Positions 52,598-62,372 of a stretch of 64,000 bases of DNA are shown here, piece by piece. Under the pieces are notes generated by a model. The model saw only the letters and a list, made by a program, of their open reading frames with translations, did no database searches and had not been told where the DNA came from. The stretch covers positions 89,171 through 153,170 of the forward strand of contig NZ_JACJRC010000014.1 of assembly GCF_014697025.1 (NCBI RefSeq), in the 5' to 3' direction. The position numbers were made by a program, and so were the translations under genes. The first letter of the stretch is position 1. Each line of letters starts with the position of its first letter. Source of the stretch: Alkalinema sp. FACHB-956 (GTDB taxonomy: Bacteria; Cyanobacteriota; Cyanobacteriia; Leptolyngbyales; Leptolyngbyaceae).

Positions 52598-52680
52598 CCA
52601 CGCGGAGTCCTCTTGTTCACTGCTCAATACCAGTCTCAATACCAGTTCTCAATACCAGTCTCAATTTCAGTCCTGCCTCT
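52598..52680. repeat. Short CTCAATACCAGT repeats
   Basis: The phrase CTCAATACCAGT occurs four times in the 137-bp gap between the FecR-domain gene and the beta-barrel gene. Confidence 0.6.
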
Positions 52681-52704
52681 GCCCCTCTTTGATGGCTCTG
52701 ACCT

Positions 52705-54033
52705 ATGCGCCCCTTTACTTTGATTTCCTCGTTGCTGAGTGTTTGGGCTGTGAATGGCCTAGCTGTTGCTGTAATGCCTGCGGCTGCGGGTGCCCAGGAA
52801 GCCGATTCCCTCCCGCCTACCCCTGAGACGGTTAATTCTTCACCCGTGCCCGATCCGATCGCGCTTTCATCTGCTAAACCGATCGTCCTTGCCCGATCGA
52901 TCGCACAACCTGAAATCCAAGCGATCGCGCCAGAACCGGTTAAACCGACAACGCCATCAGGGATTACACCATCCAGTATTACGTCATCAGGTATCAGGCC
53001 ATCAGGTATCAGGCCATCAGGTATCAGGCCATCAGGGGGTACGCCTTTGCCCCAGCCGCCGGTTGCCTCCCAAAAATTGTCATCTGAAGAGTGGTCATCT
53101 GAAGAATTGCCCACTGAAAAGTTTTTGTCAGAAAAGTTATTGCTTGAAAAGTCATCTTTCGAAAAATCGGAGGTGGTTGCCCAGGCCGTCGATCCGACCA
53201 ATCCAACCCGTCCGGAGGAAGAGGATTTGCAACCGTTGGATGAATCGGATGTGCGATCGGAACTTGGAGACATTCAGCCCCTCCAACCGACCCAACCGGC
53301 AAAACCAACCCCATCCCCTCGGAAGCAACCCACGGTACAACTCTTGCTGCGATCGTCGGCGTTCACCAGTTCCAACATCACTTCGTTGCGGGATTTTGCA
53401 CCCAGCGATACCGTGTTTGTCAATGGTGCAATGCTGCTGGCAACGCCAAAATTAGGTGACTCTACCCGTTTGATTGCCTTAGCGGGGGGTAATTTAGTGC
53501 GGTTTGCCAATCGAGGCGATTCCAATTACAACAGCGTTAATTTCAATGTCGCGATTCAGCAACGTCTAGCGCCAGGAACCTACGGTCAATTGGGCTGGGT
53601 ACAGGAGAAGTTGTATAGATCGGACGGGGGCGATCGGCTGCTGCGGGATAACTCCCTGCAATTCATCCTGGGCAACCAAAGTCAAATCGGGAAAAAATTG
53701 CGGCTAGATACCTCCTACGAATTGCGGGCTAGCTTTGCCGATCCGGATGATCAAAGTCGGCTAAACCATACCTTGGGGGCTAGACTCCGTTATGACATCA
53801 CTCCCCAGTTACAAGGTGCTTTGGACTATCGCCTCAGCTTCAAAGACTATACCCAGGTCGATCGTTTTGACACAGAGCATCAAGTCAGTGCCATGGCGAT
53901 TTACAACCTGAGTCGGGATGTGTTTGTTGCAGGGAATGTGTCTTATTTATTTGGTCGATCGTCGAACTCTGATAACAATCCCAATAACCTCTCCATTGGC
54001 GTTAGTTTGGGTGTTAACATTCCACTGTTTTAA
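52705..54033 (+). CDS. Exported protein with predicted C-terminal beta-barrel
   Basis: A 442-residue protein with a signal peptide (about 1-30). A Ser/Pro-rich linker follows, with four SGIRPSG copies (about 92-112) and Ser/Glu runs (SSEEWSSEELPTEKF type, about 125-155). The second half (about 215-442) has alternating hydrophobic strands ending in aromatic residues (for example QQRLAPGTYGQLGWVQEKLY and VSYLFGRSSNSD), typical of an outer-membrane barrel, and ends in LF. The 15-bp in-frame tandem repeat at 52990-53037 looks recently expanded. Function unknown. Confidence 0.6.
   Translation: MRPFTLISSLLSVWAVNGLAVAVMPAAAGAQEADSLPPTPETVNSSPVPDPIALSSAKPIVLARSIAQPEIQAIAPEPVKPTTPSGITPSSITSSGIRPSGIRPSGIRPSGGTPLPQPPVASQKLSSEEWSSEELPTEKFLSEKLLLEKSSFEKSEVVAQAVDPTNPTRPEEEDLQPLDESDVRSELGDIQPLQPTQPAKPTPSPRKQPTVQLLLRSSAFTSSNITSLRDFAPSDTVFVNGAMLLATPKLGDSTRLIALAGGNLVRFANRGDSNYNSVNFNVAIQQRLAPGTYGQLGWVQEKLYRSDGGDRLLRDNSLQFILGNQSQIGKKLRLDTSYELRASFADPDDQSRLNHTLGARLRYDITPQLQGALDYRLSFKDYTQVDRFDTEHQVSAMAIYNLSRDVFVAGNVSYLFGRSSNSDNNPNNLSIGVSLGVNIPLF
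52990..53037. repeat. In-frame 15-bp tandem repeat
   Basis: GGTATCAGGCCATCA is repeated three times in frame, coding for repeats of SGIRP. Confidence 0.85.
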
Positions 54034-54106
54034 CGGATTGTCCTGACGGCTTCAATCAACGTCAATGTTTCCATCGCAATCTTGTGCTTGCGCATTTATC
54101 GTTTAT

Positions 54107-54148
54107 CTAGCTGCATTGAACTAGCCGCATTGAACTAGCTGTATTGAA
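54107..54148. repeat. 14-bp tandem repeat, 3 copies
   Basis: CTAGCTGCATTGAA occurs three times (54107, 54121, 54135), the second and third copies with one change each. Confidence 0.85.
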
Positions 54149-54180
54149 CGATAGGTTCCGATCGTGATCGCATTCGATCG

Positions 54181-54699
54181 CTACAGATTCTGATACCAAG
54201 CCGTCAGGGCAACGGCCAATCCGTCGGCAGCATCATCCGGTTTCGGAATGGTTTCTAGCTGGAGTTCCCTGGCTACGGCTTCCTGGACAGCATACTTCTC
54301 GGCGTTCCCATAACCCGTTAGTGCTTGCTTGATTTGCGCAGGTGTAAATTCCACCAAAGGTAGATTGTGTTGCGCCAACACTAATAAAATGACGCCCCGT
54401 GCTTGGGCGACAAGGATGGTGTTGCCCATCTTGTAGAAAAACAGTTTTTCGATCGCCACTAAATCGGGTTGCATCGCGTCGATTAACAGATGCAGATCGT
54501 CATACAACGTAATTAGTCGTTGTCCGAGTTCCTGTCCCGCCGTGGTGCGTACAACCCCATAGTCCACGACCGTGACGACGGCTGCTTGGCGTTGATAGGC
54601 GGGTTGGCAGTCCAAGGCTCCAAATCCTAAGGTTGCTAATCCAGGATCCAAACCTAGGATCCGTTGTGTTGCCGAGTTTGTCGTTGCCGATTGCGCCAT
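54181..54699 (-). CDS. ruvC: Holliday junction resolvase RuvC
   Basis: RuvC cuts Holliday junctions symmetrically as the nuclease of RuvABC. The 172-residue length is normal. The catalytic acids are visible: D in GLDPGLA (about 18-24), E in AIEKLFF (about 82-88) and the DDAADG cluster (about 155-160). It is a single gene here. Confidence 0.95.
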   Translation of the reverse strand: MAQSATTNSATQRILGLDPGLATLGFGALDCQPAYQRQAAVVTVVDYGVVRTTAGQELGQRLITLYDDLHLLIDAMQPDLVAIEKLFFYKMGNTILVAQARGVILLVLAQHNLPLVEFTPAQIKQALTGYGNAEKYAVQEAVARELQLETIPKPDDAADGLAVALTAWYQNL

Positions 54700-55129
54700 G
54701 GAATAAATTTTGCTCTTTTGATCGAATAGGGAGTTGAATGAGTAACATTAGAAGGGATAGTGCATCTTAAAAGACTTGCTGATGCGTGCTTGACCTGACA
54801 AGATCATTGGTAAGGCTCAGACATAAGACTTAAAGCTGCGGTCTATTCCATGTTTTCTTCGCCTAAAGTTCCGTTGGATGTTAACTTCCACCACTGCTGA
54901 ATTAAACAGTTAATGAAGTTAAATTCACTCAGGTTTCAATTGATGACTCTATTGATCTATTTTTTATAGTGATTTCTTCCTAAACTGATAACTATTTATG
55001 TATTAATTGATTAACGTTCCTTATCTTTCTGTTTCTCATAACTGCTGACTGGCTCAAGATTGAATCTAATTATCATTCCTGTTTTTCGTCCTGCTTGTCT
55101 CATCGCGACACCCTGCTTTGTGAGATTGC
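54700..55129. other. Spacer before the hybrid kinase
   Basis: 430 bp of AT-rich sequence between divergent genes. It contains no gene-like frame and no clear hairpin. It presumably holds both promoters. Confidence 0.4.
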
Positions 55130-56263
55130 ATGAATCACTCACCTTTTGCTAAACCCACCAAGGTCGATCGCATCCTCGTCGTAGATGACTCTGCGGATAA
55201 CAGTTTTCTGATTCAGAGTTTGCTGCAAGAAGAAGGCTATCACATTGATATCGCAGAAAACGGACAGGAAGCGCTGCTCAAAATTGAGACTTGGCAACCC
55301 GATCTGATTCTTTTAGATGTCATGATGCCCGTGATGGATGGCTATGAAGTGACCCGTCGCGTTCGGCAGAATACGGCTTTGCCGTTTATTCCCATTTTGT
55401 TAATTACGGCCTACGATCAACTCAGTGTGGCACGGGGCTTGGATATTGGAGCGGATGATTTTATTCGGAAGCCCGTAGAATTTGATGAACTGCTGGCGCG
55501 GGTGCGATCGCTGCTGCGCTTGAAGCACAGTGTAGATGAGCGGGATCAAATTGCCCGTCAGCGGGAGGACTTTGTGTCGCGGCTGACCCACGATTTGCGC
55601 ACGCCCTTGGTGGCTGCCGATCGCATGTTGAGTTTGCTGTCCCAAGGGGTTATGGGGGAGTTGTCCCCGGATATCTTGGAAGCGATCGAGATCATGAGTC
55701 GCAGCAACAATAACTTGCTGACGCTAGTCAACACTCTTTTAGAAGTCTATCGCTATGAGGCGGGTCGCAAAACCTTAAACTTTTCCCCGGTGGACTTGCC
55801 GGGGTTAGCTCAAGATGTGGTTAAGGAGCTGTCACCTCTGGCGATCGATAAAGGGTTGCATCTGGATACCACAGAGATTCCTGACCAGGATGCCATGCTC
55901 TTAGTCAAGGGCGATCGACTAGAACTGTATCGAGTTTTGACGAATCTAATTGGCAATGCCATCAAATTTACCGATGCTGGCTCCGTCAAAGTGACCGTTA
56001 CAGTAACCCCAGCTGCGCCCCTTTCCACAGATGGGCTGCGTCCCATGATTCAAGTGGCAGTGGAGGATACCGGCCAAGGGATCCCGCCGGAAGAACAGGC
56101 TTCACTCTTTGAAAGTTTTGTGCAAGGCAAACACAAAAAATCGGGTAGTGGCTTGGGACTGCACCTGACGCGGCGAATTGTGGAAGCCCATCAAGGCCAG
56201 ATTAAGGTGAAATCTCAGGTAGGCCAAGGCAGTGTGTTTACGGTACTGCTTCCCGCTTATTAG
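55130..56263 (+). CDS. Hybrid response regulator/histidine kinase
   Basis: A 377-residue protein with an N-terminal receiver domain and a C-terminal kinase. The receiver has the acidic pair DD (19-20), D63 in LLDVMMP, and K114 in IRKPV. The HisKA H-box is DFVSRLTHDLRTPL with H154. The ATPase domain ends in GSGLGLHL and has EDTGQGIPPEEQ. The order receiver-then-kinase is common in cyanobacteria. No membrane segment, so the input is through the receiver. Confidence 0.9.
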   Translation: MNHSPFAKPTKVDRILVVDDSADNSFLIQSLLQEEGYHIDIAENGQEALLKIETWQPDLILLDVMMPVMDGYEVTRRVRQNTALPFIPILLITAYDQLSVARGLDIGADDFIRKPVEFDELLARVRSLLRLKHSVDERDQIARQREDFVSRLTHDLRTPLVAADRMLSLLSQGVMGELSPDILEAIEIMSRSNNNLLTLVNTLLEVYRYEAGRKTLNFSPVDLPGLAQDVVKELSPLAIDKGLHLDTTEIPDQDAMLLVKGDRLELYRVLTNLIGNAIKFTDAGSVKVTVTVTPAAPLSTDGLRPMIQVAVEDTGQGIPPEEQASLFESFVQGKHKKSGSGLGLHLTRRIVEAHQGQIKVKSQVGQGSVFTVLLPAY

Positions 56264-56316
56264 ATTGCTTCCCGCCTATGAGACTACTTCCTGCCTTTAG
56301 ATGGCTATCCTTCCAT

Positions 56317-56363
56317 AAAAAAATGCCTCCGGCTTTCTGTGCTTGAAAGAACGCTGGAGGCAT
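56317..56363 (-). terminator. Intrinsic terminator of gatB
   Basis: ATGCCTCCGGC (56323-56333) pairs with GCTGGAGGCAT (56353-56363); on the minus strand seven T follow. It lies about 80 bp past the gatB stop codon and may also serve the convergent hybrid kinase. Confidence 0.75.
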
Positions 56364-56443
56364 TGAGATGAACTTAGAGATAAACTGATGGGTTAGATAA
56401 ACGGTGCGTCCCCAGGCGCGGTCGAGTTCGCCCTTCAACCGGG

Positions 56444-57934
56444 TTAGCTGTTTAGCTTTTTCGCGACCAATTGGTTGGTGAGCTTGGGATCAGCTTTCCC
56501 GCCAGTCTTTTTCAGCACCTGGCCGACAAAGAAGCCCAGCATTTTGGTCTTACCGCCCTTGTATTGCTCCAGTTCGTTGGGGAAGGCTGCAATCACTTCA
56601 TCGATCGCGGCTTCAATCACCGCTGGATCGGAAATTTGGATCAAGCCTTTTTTCTCAACCAGCGCCTTGGGAGACCCACCGTTTTCCAGCAGTTCCGGCA
56701 GGATGTCCTTCCCAATCTTGTTGCTGATGGTACCACCTTCAATCAAGTTAACCAGTTCCGCCAAGTCCTGCGGTGCAAGCTTCAGATCCGCGATCGTCAT
56801 CCCCGTATTGGCGTTCAGGTAAGCACTGATATCTCCCATAATCCAGTTGGCGGCTGGTTTTGCAGGGGCTCCCGCAGCCACGGTTTGCTCAAAGTAAGTG
56901 GCAATGGACTGGTCATCCGTCAACACGCGGGTGTCGTAGGGGGAGAGTCCCAGATCTTCCTGATAGCGATGCCGCTTTTGCACAGGGAGTTCCGGCAGTT
57001 CCGATCGCCAATGCTCCCGCTGGGTGTCAGCGACTTCGATCGGCCCTAAATCGGGTTCTGGGAAGTAGCGATAGTCGCTCGATCCTTCCTTGACGCGCAT
57101 GGTGCGGGTGGCTTGGGATCCTTCATCCCACAGCCGCGTTTCTTGGATAATCGGTTCTCCCGCTTCCACCGCCGCAATTTGCCGTTCGATCTCATAGTCG
57201 ATCGCCCGTTGGATGGCGTTGAAGGAGTTCATGTTTTTAATCTCGACCTTGGTGCCGAAGGTTGTACTGCCCACAGGTCGGATGGAGATGTTGACATCGC
57301 ACCGCAGGGATCCTTCCTGCATGTTGCCGTCGCTAACGCCGAGATAGCGGACAATCCGCCGGATCTCTTGGGCATATTCCGCCGCTTCTTGGCCCGATCG
57401 GATATCCGGCTCCGAGACAATCTCAATCAACGGCACCCCAGCCCGGTTGTAGTCCACTAGAGAAAACGTTGACCCTGCCAGCCGATCGCTGCCCCCATGG
57501 ACCAACTTTCCGGCGTCTTCTTCCATGTGCAGACGGGTAACCCCGATTTTTTTGCGGGTAGAGGTACCGGATTTTTTGTCGTAGAGTTCAATCTCGATCC
57601 AGCCATGTTCTGCAATGGGGAGATCGTACTGGGAAATTTGATAGTTCTTCGGCAGGTCAGGATAGAAATACTGTTTGCGATCGAACTTACTGTAGGGCGC
57701 GATCGTGCAATTGAGTGCCAAACCCGCCTTGACCGCATATTCCAGTACCTTTTGGTTCAGCACTGGCAGCACTCCCGGTAATCCCATGCATACGGGATCG
57801 ATGTGGGTATTCGGCGGCGCACCAAACACCGTCGAGCTATCGGAAAAAATCTTGGTTTCCGTACTCAATTGACAGTGGGTTTCCAGACCAATAATGGCTT
57901 CGTACTGAGTCTTCACCGGAGTCGCAGCCGTCAT
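56444..57934 (-). CDS. gatB: Aspartyl/glutamyl-tRNA amidotransferase subunit B
   Basis: GatB phosphorylates and amidates Glu-tRNA(Gln) or Asp-tRNA(Asn) within GatCAB. The 496 residues contain the conserved EAIIGLETHCQL (about 12-23), the GSLRCDVNISI loop (about 208-218), LPELP and the C-terminal tail domain (YqeY-like, about 350-496). gatA and gatC are not adjacent. Confidence 0.96.
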   Translation of the reverse strand: MTAATPVKTQYEAIIGLETHCQLSTETKIFSDSSTVFGAPPNTHIDPVCMGLPGVLPVLNQKVLEYAVKAGLALNCTIAPYSKFDRKQYFYPDLPKNYQISQYDLPIAEHGWIEIELYDKKSGTSTRKKIGVTRLHMEEDAGKLVHGGSDRLAGSTFSLVDYNRAGVPLIEIVSEPDIRSGQEAAEYAQEIRRIVRYLGVSDGNMQEGSLRCDVNISIRPVGSTTFGTKVEIKNMNSFNAIQRAIDYEIERQIAAVEAGEPIIQETRLWDEGSQATRTMRVKEGSSDYRYFPEPDLGPIEVADTQREHWRSELPELPVQKRHRYQEDLGLSPYDTRVLTDDQSIATYFEQTVAAGAPAKPAANWIMGDISAYLNANTGMTIADLKLAPQDLAELVNLIEGGTISNKIGKDILPELLENGGSPKALVEKKGLIQISDPAVIEAAIDEVIAAFPNELEQYKGGKTKMLGFFVGQVLKKTGGKADPKLTNQLVAKKLNS

Positions 57935-58839
57935 ACAGTTCCTGTCCTAATTCTGACGTATCCCATTGTAACGCCTCCCTCCACTTCCCAAGCGGTAAAA
58001 CTCACCCACCAAGTTGGGGTTACGTGACGAACGAGAACTGCGCCAGTCATCGGTACTTTTCTAGATCGGTACTTTTCTAGGAAGTCAACCGTTTTGAGGA
58101 ATTCTGTCTAGTATGGTTGAAACATAACGTTTGAACCGCATGGTTGAAGCATTACCCGGAGACCCCTAGGATAGTTTTCTGTTTTTCCGGATGTAATTCC
58201 TGCCCGAGTCGATTTTGGTTGATTTGTACATTGGTTAGGGATTGCTAATGTTAGGGTCTTGCATCGGCACTCCCCCGCTGAAGTGGTATGTTTACCCTAC
58301 CACTTCTTAATCTAAGACACCTTAAATCTAAGACGCCTTCATCCAACTTTGTATTAAGGTAACTAAGGCAACTAGTAATAAGGCAACTGGTAAGGCAACG
58401 GACTCCGGTGACTACACTTTTCAGTGGCTACACTTTTCAGTGACTCAAGTTTTCCGGTGCTAAGCTTTTCGGTGACAGTACTCAGGCAAAGACCACACTC
58501 AGGCAAAGACCACTCAAACTACACTCAAGTCGCGATACCTCAGTGATACCTATAAGTGATACCTAAGGGGTAACGAACATTCCCGTAGGGTCGCAATCCG
58601 CCTACCCAGTGATCCATCACCCTATTTAAAATCAAGAAATTATTGGAGTTAACGGATTTGCCACGGTTCATTTCGTAATATTTTGAGCAGTAGGAGTCTT
58701 CTGTATGGAGCCATTGATGCAAATTTGGGGGCCTTCCCATTGACTAGACACCCTCAGACTAGACACGATCGCTGTTCGCTTTGATCCCAGTTTTTCTATC
58801 TTTCCCTCACTGTTCACCCATTGTTTTTTGACATCTGCT
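57935..58839. other. Long repeat-filled spacer
   Basis: 905 bp between divergent genes. It contains ATCGGTACTTTTCTAG twice (58049-58080), imperfect CATGGTTGAAGCAT repeats, and a chain of AAGGCAACT, CACTTTTCAGTG and CAGGCAAAGACCAC duplications (58355-58560). No reading frame or RNA gene is convincing. Confidence 0.5.
58049..58080. repeat. 16-bp tandem duplication
   Basis: ATCGGTACTTTTCTAG occurs twice head to tail without mismatch. Confidence 0.85.
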
Positions 58840-59865
58840 ATGGCACCTGATCCCCAGAATCTGCAACCCGGGAATTCTAACAATCCTGCGCAAAATCTCC
58901 CGATCGTGGATATAGCCCTTACAGAGGCGGTGACTCAGATCGAAGTTTGGGAAGACAGTGATGCGGCGACCGACGAAGCCGACGATATGCCGACGATCGT
59001 GCTACCGATGCATCTTTCTAACCTGGACGATGCGGCCAAAACAGATGTGGGTTTGCAACGGGAGCATAACGAAGACTATTACGGTATTGCGGCTGAAATT
59101 CAACAAGTTAAAAAGCCTTCTGGGGGCTCGGTGCAAGCCCAGGGCATTTACATCCTCTGTGATGGGATGGGTGGCCATGCGGGGGGGGAGGTGGCCAGCC
59201 AATTGGCGGTGGAGACGCTGCAAAACTTTTTTCAGGACTATTGGCGATCGCAACGTGCCAGTAATGCCACTTCTGCTAAGCTGCCGCCCAGTCAAGTCAT
59301 CCGAGAGGGCGTTTTGTTGGCCAATCAGGTGATCTTCGATCGTAACCAAGCCGAAGAACGTATAGGCAGTGCCCGCATGGGAACCACCCTTGTCATGGCG
59401 ATTGTGAGCAATACGACGGTGGCAGTCGCCCATGTTGGGGATAGTCGCCTCTACCGCTATACCCGGAAACACGGCCTAGAGCAAATCACCTGTGATCATG
59501 AGGTGGGCCAGCGTGAGATCAAGCGAGGCGTACTACCCGAAATCGCCTATGCTCGTCCCGATGCCTACCAACTGACCCAAGCGCTTGGGCCACGGGATGA
59601 TGAATTTGTGGAGCCGGATATCCAGTTCATCGAAATCAACGAAGACACGCTGTTTTTACTGGCGTCCGATGGGCTGACGGATAATCAATTATTGGAAGAG
59701 TATCACAAGGATTATGTGGCTCCCCTCATCAGCTCTCAAGCCAATCTTGATCAAGGGGTACGGGAGCTAATTAGTTTGGCGAATGAATACAACGGGCACG
59801 ATAACATTACTGCGATCGTGATTCGCGCCAAGGTACGTCCTAACCTAGAGTCGATTCGGTTTTAA
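58840..59865 (+). CDS. PP2C-type serine/threonine phosphatase
   Basis: A 341-residue phosphatase with the manganese-binding motifs of the PP2C family: VGLQREHNEDYYG (about 66-78), CDGMGGHAGGEVAS (about 107-120), VGDSRLYRY, SDGLTDN and the C-terminal GHDNITAIV. The N-terminal 55 residues are acidic. Similar cyanobacterial enzymes act on phosphorylated PII or anti-sigma factors; the target here is unknown. The ATG at 58840 is preferred over a TTG 12 bp upstream. Confidence 0.9.
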   Translation: MAPDPQNLQPGNSNNPAQNLPIVDIALTEAVTQIEVWEDSDAATDEADDMPTIVLPMHLSNLDDAAKTDVGLQREHNEDYYGIAAEIQQVKKPSGGSVQAQGIYILCDGMGGHAGGEVASQLAVETLQNFFQDYWRSQRASNATSAKLPPSQVIREGVLLANQVIFDRNQAEERIGSARMGTTLVMAIVSNTTVAVAHVGDSRLYRYTRKHGLEQITCDHEVGQREIKRGVLPEIAYARPDAYQLTQALGPRDDEFVEPDIQFIEINEDTLFLLASDGLTDNQLLEEYHKDYVAPLISSQANLDQGVRELISLANEYNGHDNITAIVIRAKVRPNLESIRF

Positions 59866-60165
59866 CCCACTGCGGCCAAAACTCACCAAGACTAACCCAC
59901 CTAAGTTTTATTTAGCCAAGTTTTATTTGGCTAGACTTAGCTGGGAGAGATGGGTAGAGCCTGATTATGGGGGGCGATCAACAGGCGGTGAATGGGGGAG
60001 AGAAATTGTTGATGTAGAGAAAGATTAGGGGTGCCCATCTACGCCCCCCAATGACTGTTTTCGGTTAGCTCGCCCTTCGGTTGGCTTGCCTTTATGAAAT
60101 TAAATTGATGGAGTTGATTGGCCAGCGAAAACATGAGTCCTCGCTCAGACTAGCCTGCATCAATA
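59866..60165. other. Spacer between convergent genes
   Basis: 300 bp without a supported gene or a clear terminator. It contains an AAGTTTTATTTAGCCAAGTTTTATTTGGC near-duplication (59905-59931). Confidence 0.4.
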
Positions 60166-60393
60166 CTAGTCTTCATCTTCTTCCCACGTTTCCACGGCAA
60201 GGAACTCACTCACGGGATCCTGCATCGAAAAGTCGAAGGATAACAACTCCTGTTTCCAGTAAGCCCATTCATCCCCGTAAAGTAAAGCAATTTTCCAGAG
60301 GCTATCACTGGGTTTCAACAGCTTCTTGTCCACCAGCGATCGTACTTGTCGCTGGAGCTTTTCCATCGGATAAGCGACTTGTTGAGTAGTCAT
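60166..60393 (-). CDS. DUF4327-like small protein
   Basis: A 75-residue protein resembling the DUF4327 family of cyanobacteria. A basic helix (MEKLQRQVRSLVDKKLL) is followed by KIALLYGDEWAYWKQELLSFDF and an acidic tail (EEDED). The function of the family is unknown. It is transcribed alone. Confidence 0.7.
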   Translation of the reverse strand: MTTQQVAYPMEKLQRQVRSLVDKKLLKPSDSLWKIALLYGDEWAYWKQELLSFDFSMQDPVSEFLAVETWEEDED

Positions 60394-60662
60394 AGGTTGT
60401 TCAAACTGGGTAAATTCTAAAAAATCAGGTCAGCAACGCTCAGCAATGTTGCAATGCCTGCCTCTTGGCACAAGGATCAGTGATTTCAGTCAGTGATTTC
60501 AGTGCTCGGCGTGTATGATAACGCATTTCCGACAGCAGTTACAGATTAATTGTGCAGGCAATTACAAACCGTCACAGTTTTTGTAAGCTAGCCACCGAAT
60601 TCCAGAAGATGTCTTGATTGCTAAGCTCTTCAGGGTGCGCTTGCCATGACTAGCCTAGCGCG

Positions 60663-62177
60663 TTATGGGCGATTGTGGTAGAGGGTGATGATCTGATTGA
60701 CAACGGTTTCGATCGTCATGCCATCGGTGACGAGTTCCACTGCATCGATCGCTTGGCAGAGGGGAGCCAGCGATCGGGTGCTGTCCTTGGCATCTCGTTC
60801 GGCAATTAATTGCACCAATTCCTCCAGATCCGGCACAGGTTGGCCCAGCCGTTCCAAATCCTTTTGCCGTCGTCGTGCCCGTTCTGCCACCGTGGCTGTG
60901 AGAAAAATCTTTAGTTCAGCATCCGGGAAAACGTGGGTGCCGATATCCCGTCCTTCCAGGACCACTCCCCCCCGTTTGCCGTATTCCCGTTGCTGCTTGA
61001 CCAGGGCTTGGCGCACTGCGGTTTGAGCTGCGATCGTGGACACTTGGCTGGTGACTTCTGGGGTACGGATGGCTTGGGTCACTTCTTGACCGTTGACTTC
61101 CACCCGATCGTCCGTCAGGGTAATGTGACATTGAAATACCAGTTCTGCGATCGCGGGTTCATCGGTTACGGAAATTCCCGATTGCAGCACTAGCCAGGTA
61201 ATGGCACGATACATGGCTCCGGTATCTAGGTAAAACAATTCCAAGGCTTGGGCCACCTGTTTAGTCACCGTGGATTTGCCCGCCCCGGCGGGGCCATCGA
61301 TCGCCACAATGGGTTTACGGGTGCGCAATAATACATTGTCGATCAGTCGTGTTTTGCCTAATCGAGCCGCGATCGTTAGCAATCCAGTTTCTGCAACTTC
61401 TGTCAATGGGGTTAGTGTTGTTGGATCAACTAATTCGATGTATTCAGGCTGAAGGTTTGGGGCAGTGGCCAGTTGGGCTTTGACTCGATCGATTAAGAGC
61501 GATCGCTGGCGTTCCCCTCGACGAAATTCCTGTTGCGCTGCCATGAGTCCCTGGGAAAGGGTGACAGCTTCTTGTTTTTCTGCGGGACTGAGGTATTGAT
61601 TTCTGGAGCTGAGGGCAAGGCCACTGGGTTCCCGGACGATGGGACAGGCAACAATTTCCACGGACAGATTCAGATCCGCAACCAGTTGCTGAATAATCGC
61701 CAATTGTTGGGCATCCTTTTGGCCAAAGTAAGCACGATCGGGCTGTACGAGGTTGAGTAATTTGGTGACGATCGTGGCAACACCGTTAAAGTGTCCCGGT
61801 CGGGATGCCCCACAGAGTCCTGACTGCATTGCAGCCGGGGGCACGATTTGGGTCACTTCTGCGTTGGCCGCTGGAATAATGCCTAATTCCGACGGCGGGG
61901 GCGCAAAAATTACATCCACGCCAGCGGCTTCGCACAGGGCGCGATCGGCTTCTAGGGTGCGGGGATAACGGTCAAAATCTTCGTTGGGGCCAAATTGCAA
62001 AGGATTGACGAAAATCGTCACCACCACCCATTGGTTTTCCTGACGGGCACGATCGATCAAGCTTTGGTGTCCAGCATGGAGCGCCCCCATGGTTGGGACC
62101 AAACCCACGGTTCCCTCCAGTTTGCGGCATTGGGCTAAGTAACAACGAAGCGCAGCAACGGTCGTAAACAGGCGCAC
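60663..62177 (-). CDS. panC/cmk: Bifunctional pantothenate synthetase/cytidylate kinase
   Basis: A cyanobacterial fusion of two enzymes. The N-terminal half joins pantoate and beta-alanine (PanC, with GLVPTMGALHAGH about 25-37); the C-terminal half phosphorylates CMP (Cmk, P-loop IDGPAGAGKST about 290-300). The GTG at 62177 is chosen because GAGGGGG lies 7 bp upstream. It also gives 504 residues, whereas a longer frame runs into the start of the next gene. Both domains look complete. Confidence 0.93.
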   Translation of the reverse strand: MRLFTTVAALRCYLAQCRKLEGTVGLVPTMGALHAGHQSLIDRARQENQWVVVTIFVNPLQFGPNEDFDRYPRTLEADRALCEAAGVDVIFAPPPSELGIIPAANAEVTQIVPPAAMQSGLCGASRPGHFNGVATIVTKLLNLVQPDRAYFGQKDAQQLAIIQQLVADLNLSVEIVACPIVREPSGLALSSRNQYLSPAEKQEAVTLSQGLMAAQQEFRRGERQRSLLIDRVKAQLATAPNLQPEYIELVDPTTLTPLTEVAETGLLTIAARLGKTRLIDNVLLRTRKPIVAIDGPAGAGKSTVTKQVAQALELFYLDTGAMYRAITWLVLQSGISVTDEPAIAELVFQCHITLTDDRVEVNGQEVTQAIRTPEVTSQVSTIAAQTAVRQALVKQQREYGKRGGVVLEGRDIGTHVFPDAELKIFLTATVAERARRRQKDLERLGQPVPDLEELVQLIAERDAKDSTRSLAPLCQAIDAVELVTDGMTIETVVNQIITLYHNRP

Positions 62178-62372
62178 AGAGAACCCCCTCTTGGTAGGAT
62201 TTTGGTAAGGTGGACGACAAAAAGACCTCTTCAAGTGTATCGGAATGCAGCCAAGGCGCAATTGCTGGGCTAGGTTGTCGGGGGTGACTTCGGCAAAGTG
62301 GATAGTCCGTTCTGGGCAGAGAAGCTTTACAATGGGACATACTACGTTACTGTTCTTTACAGTCCTGCAATC

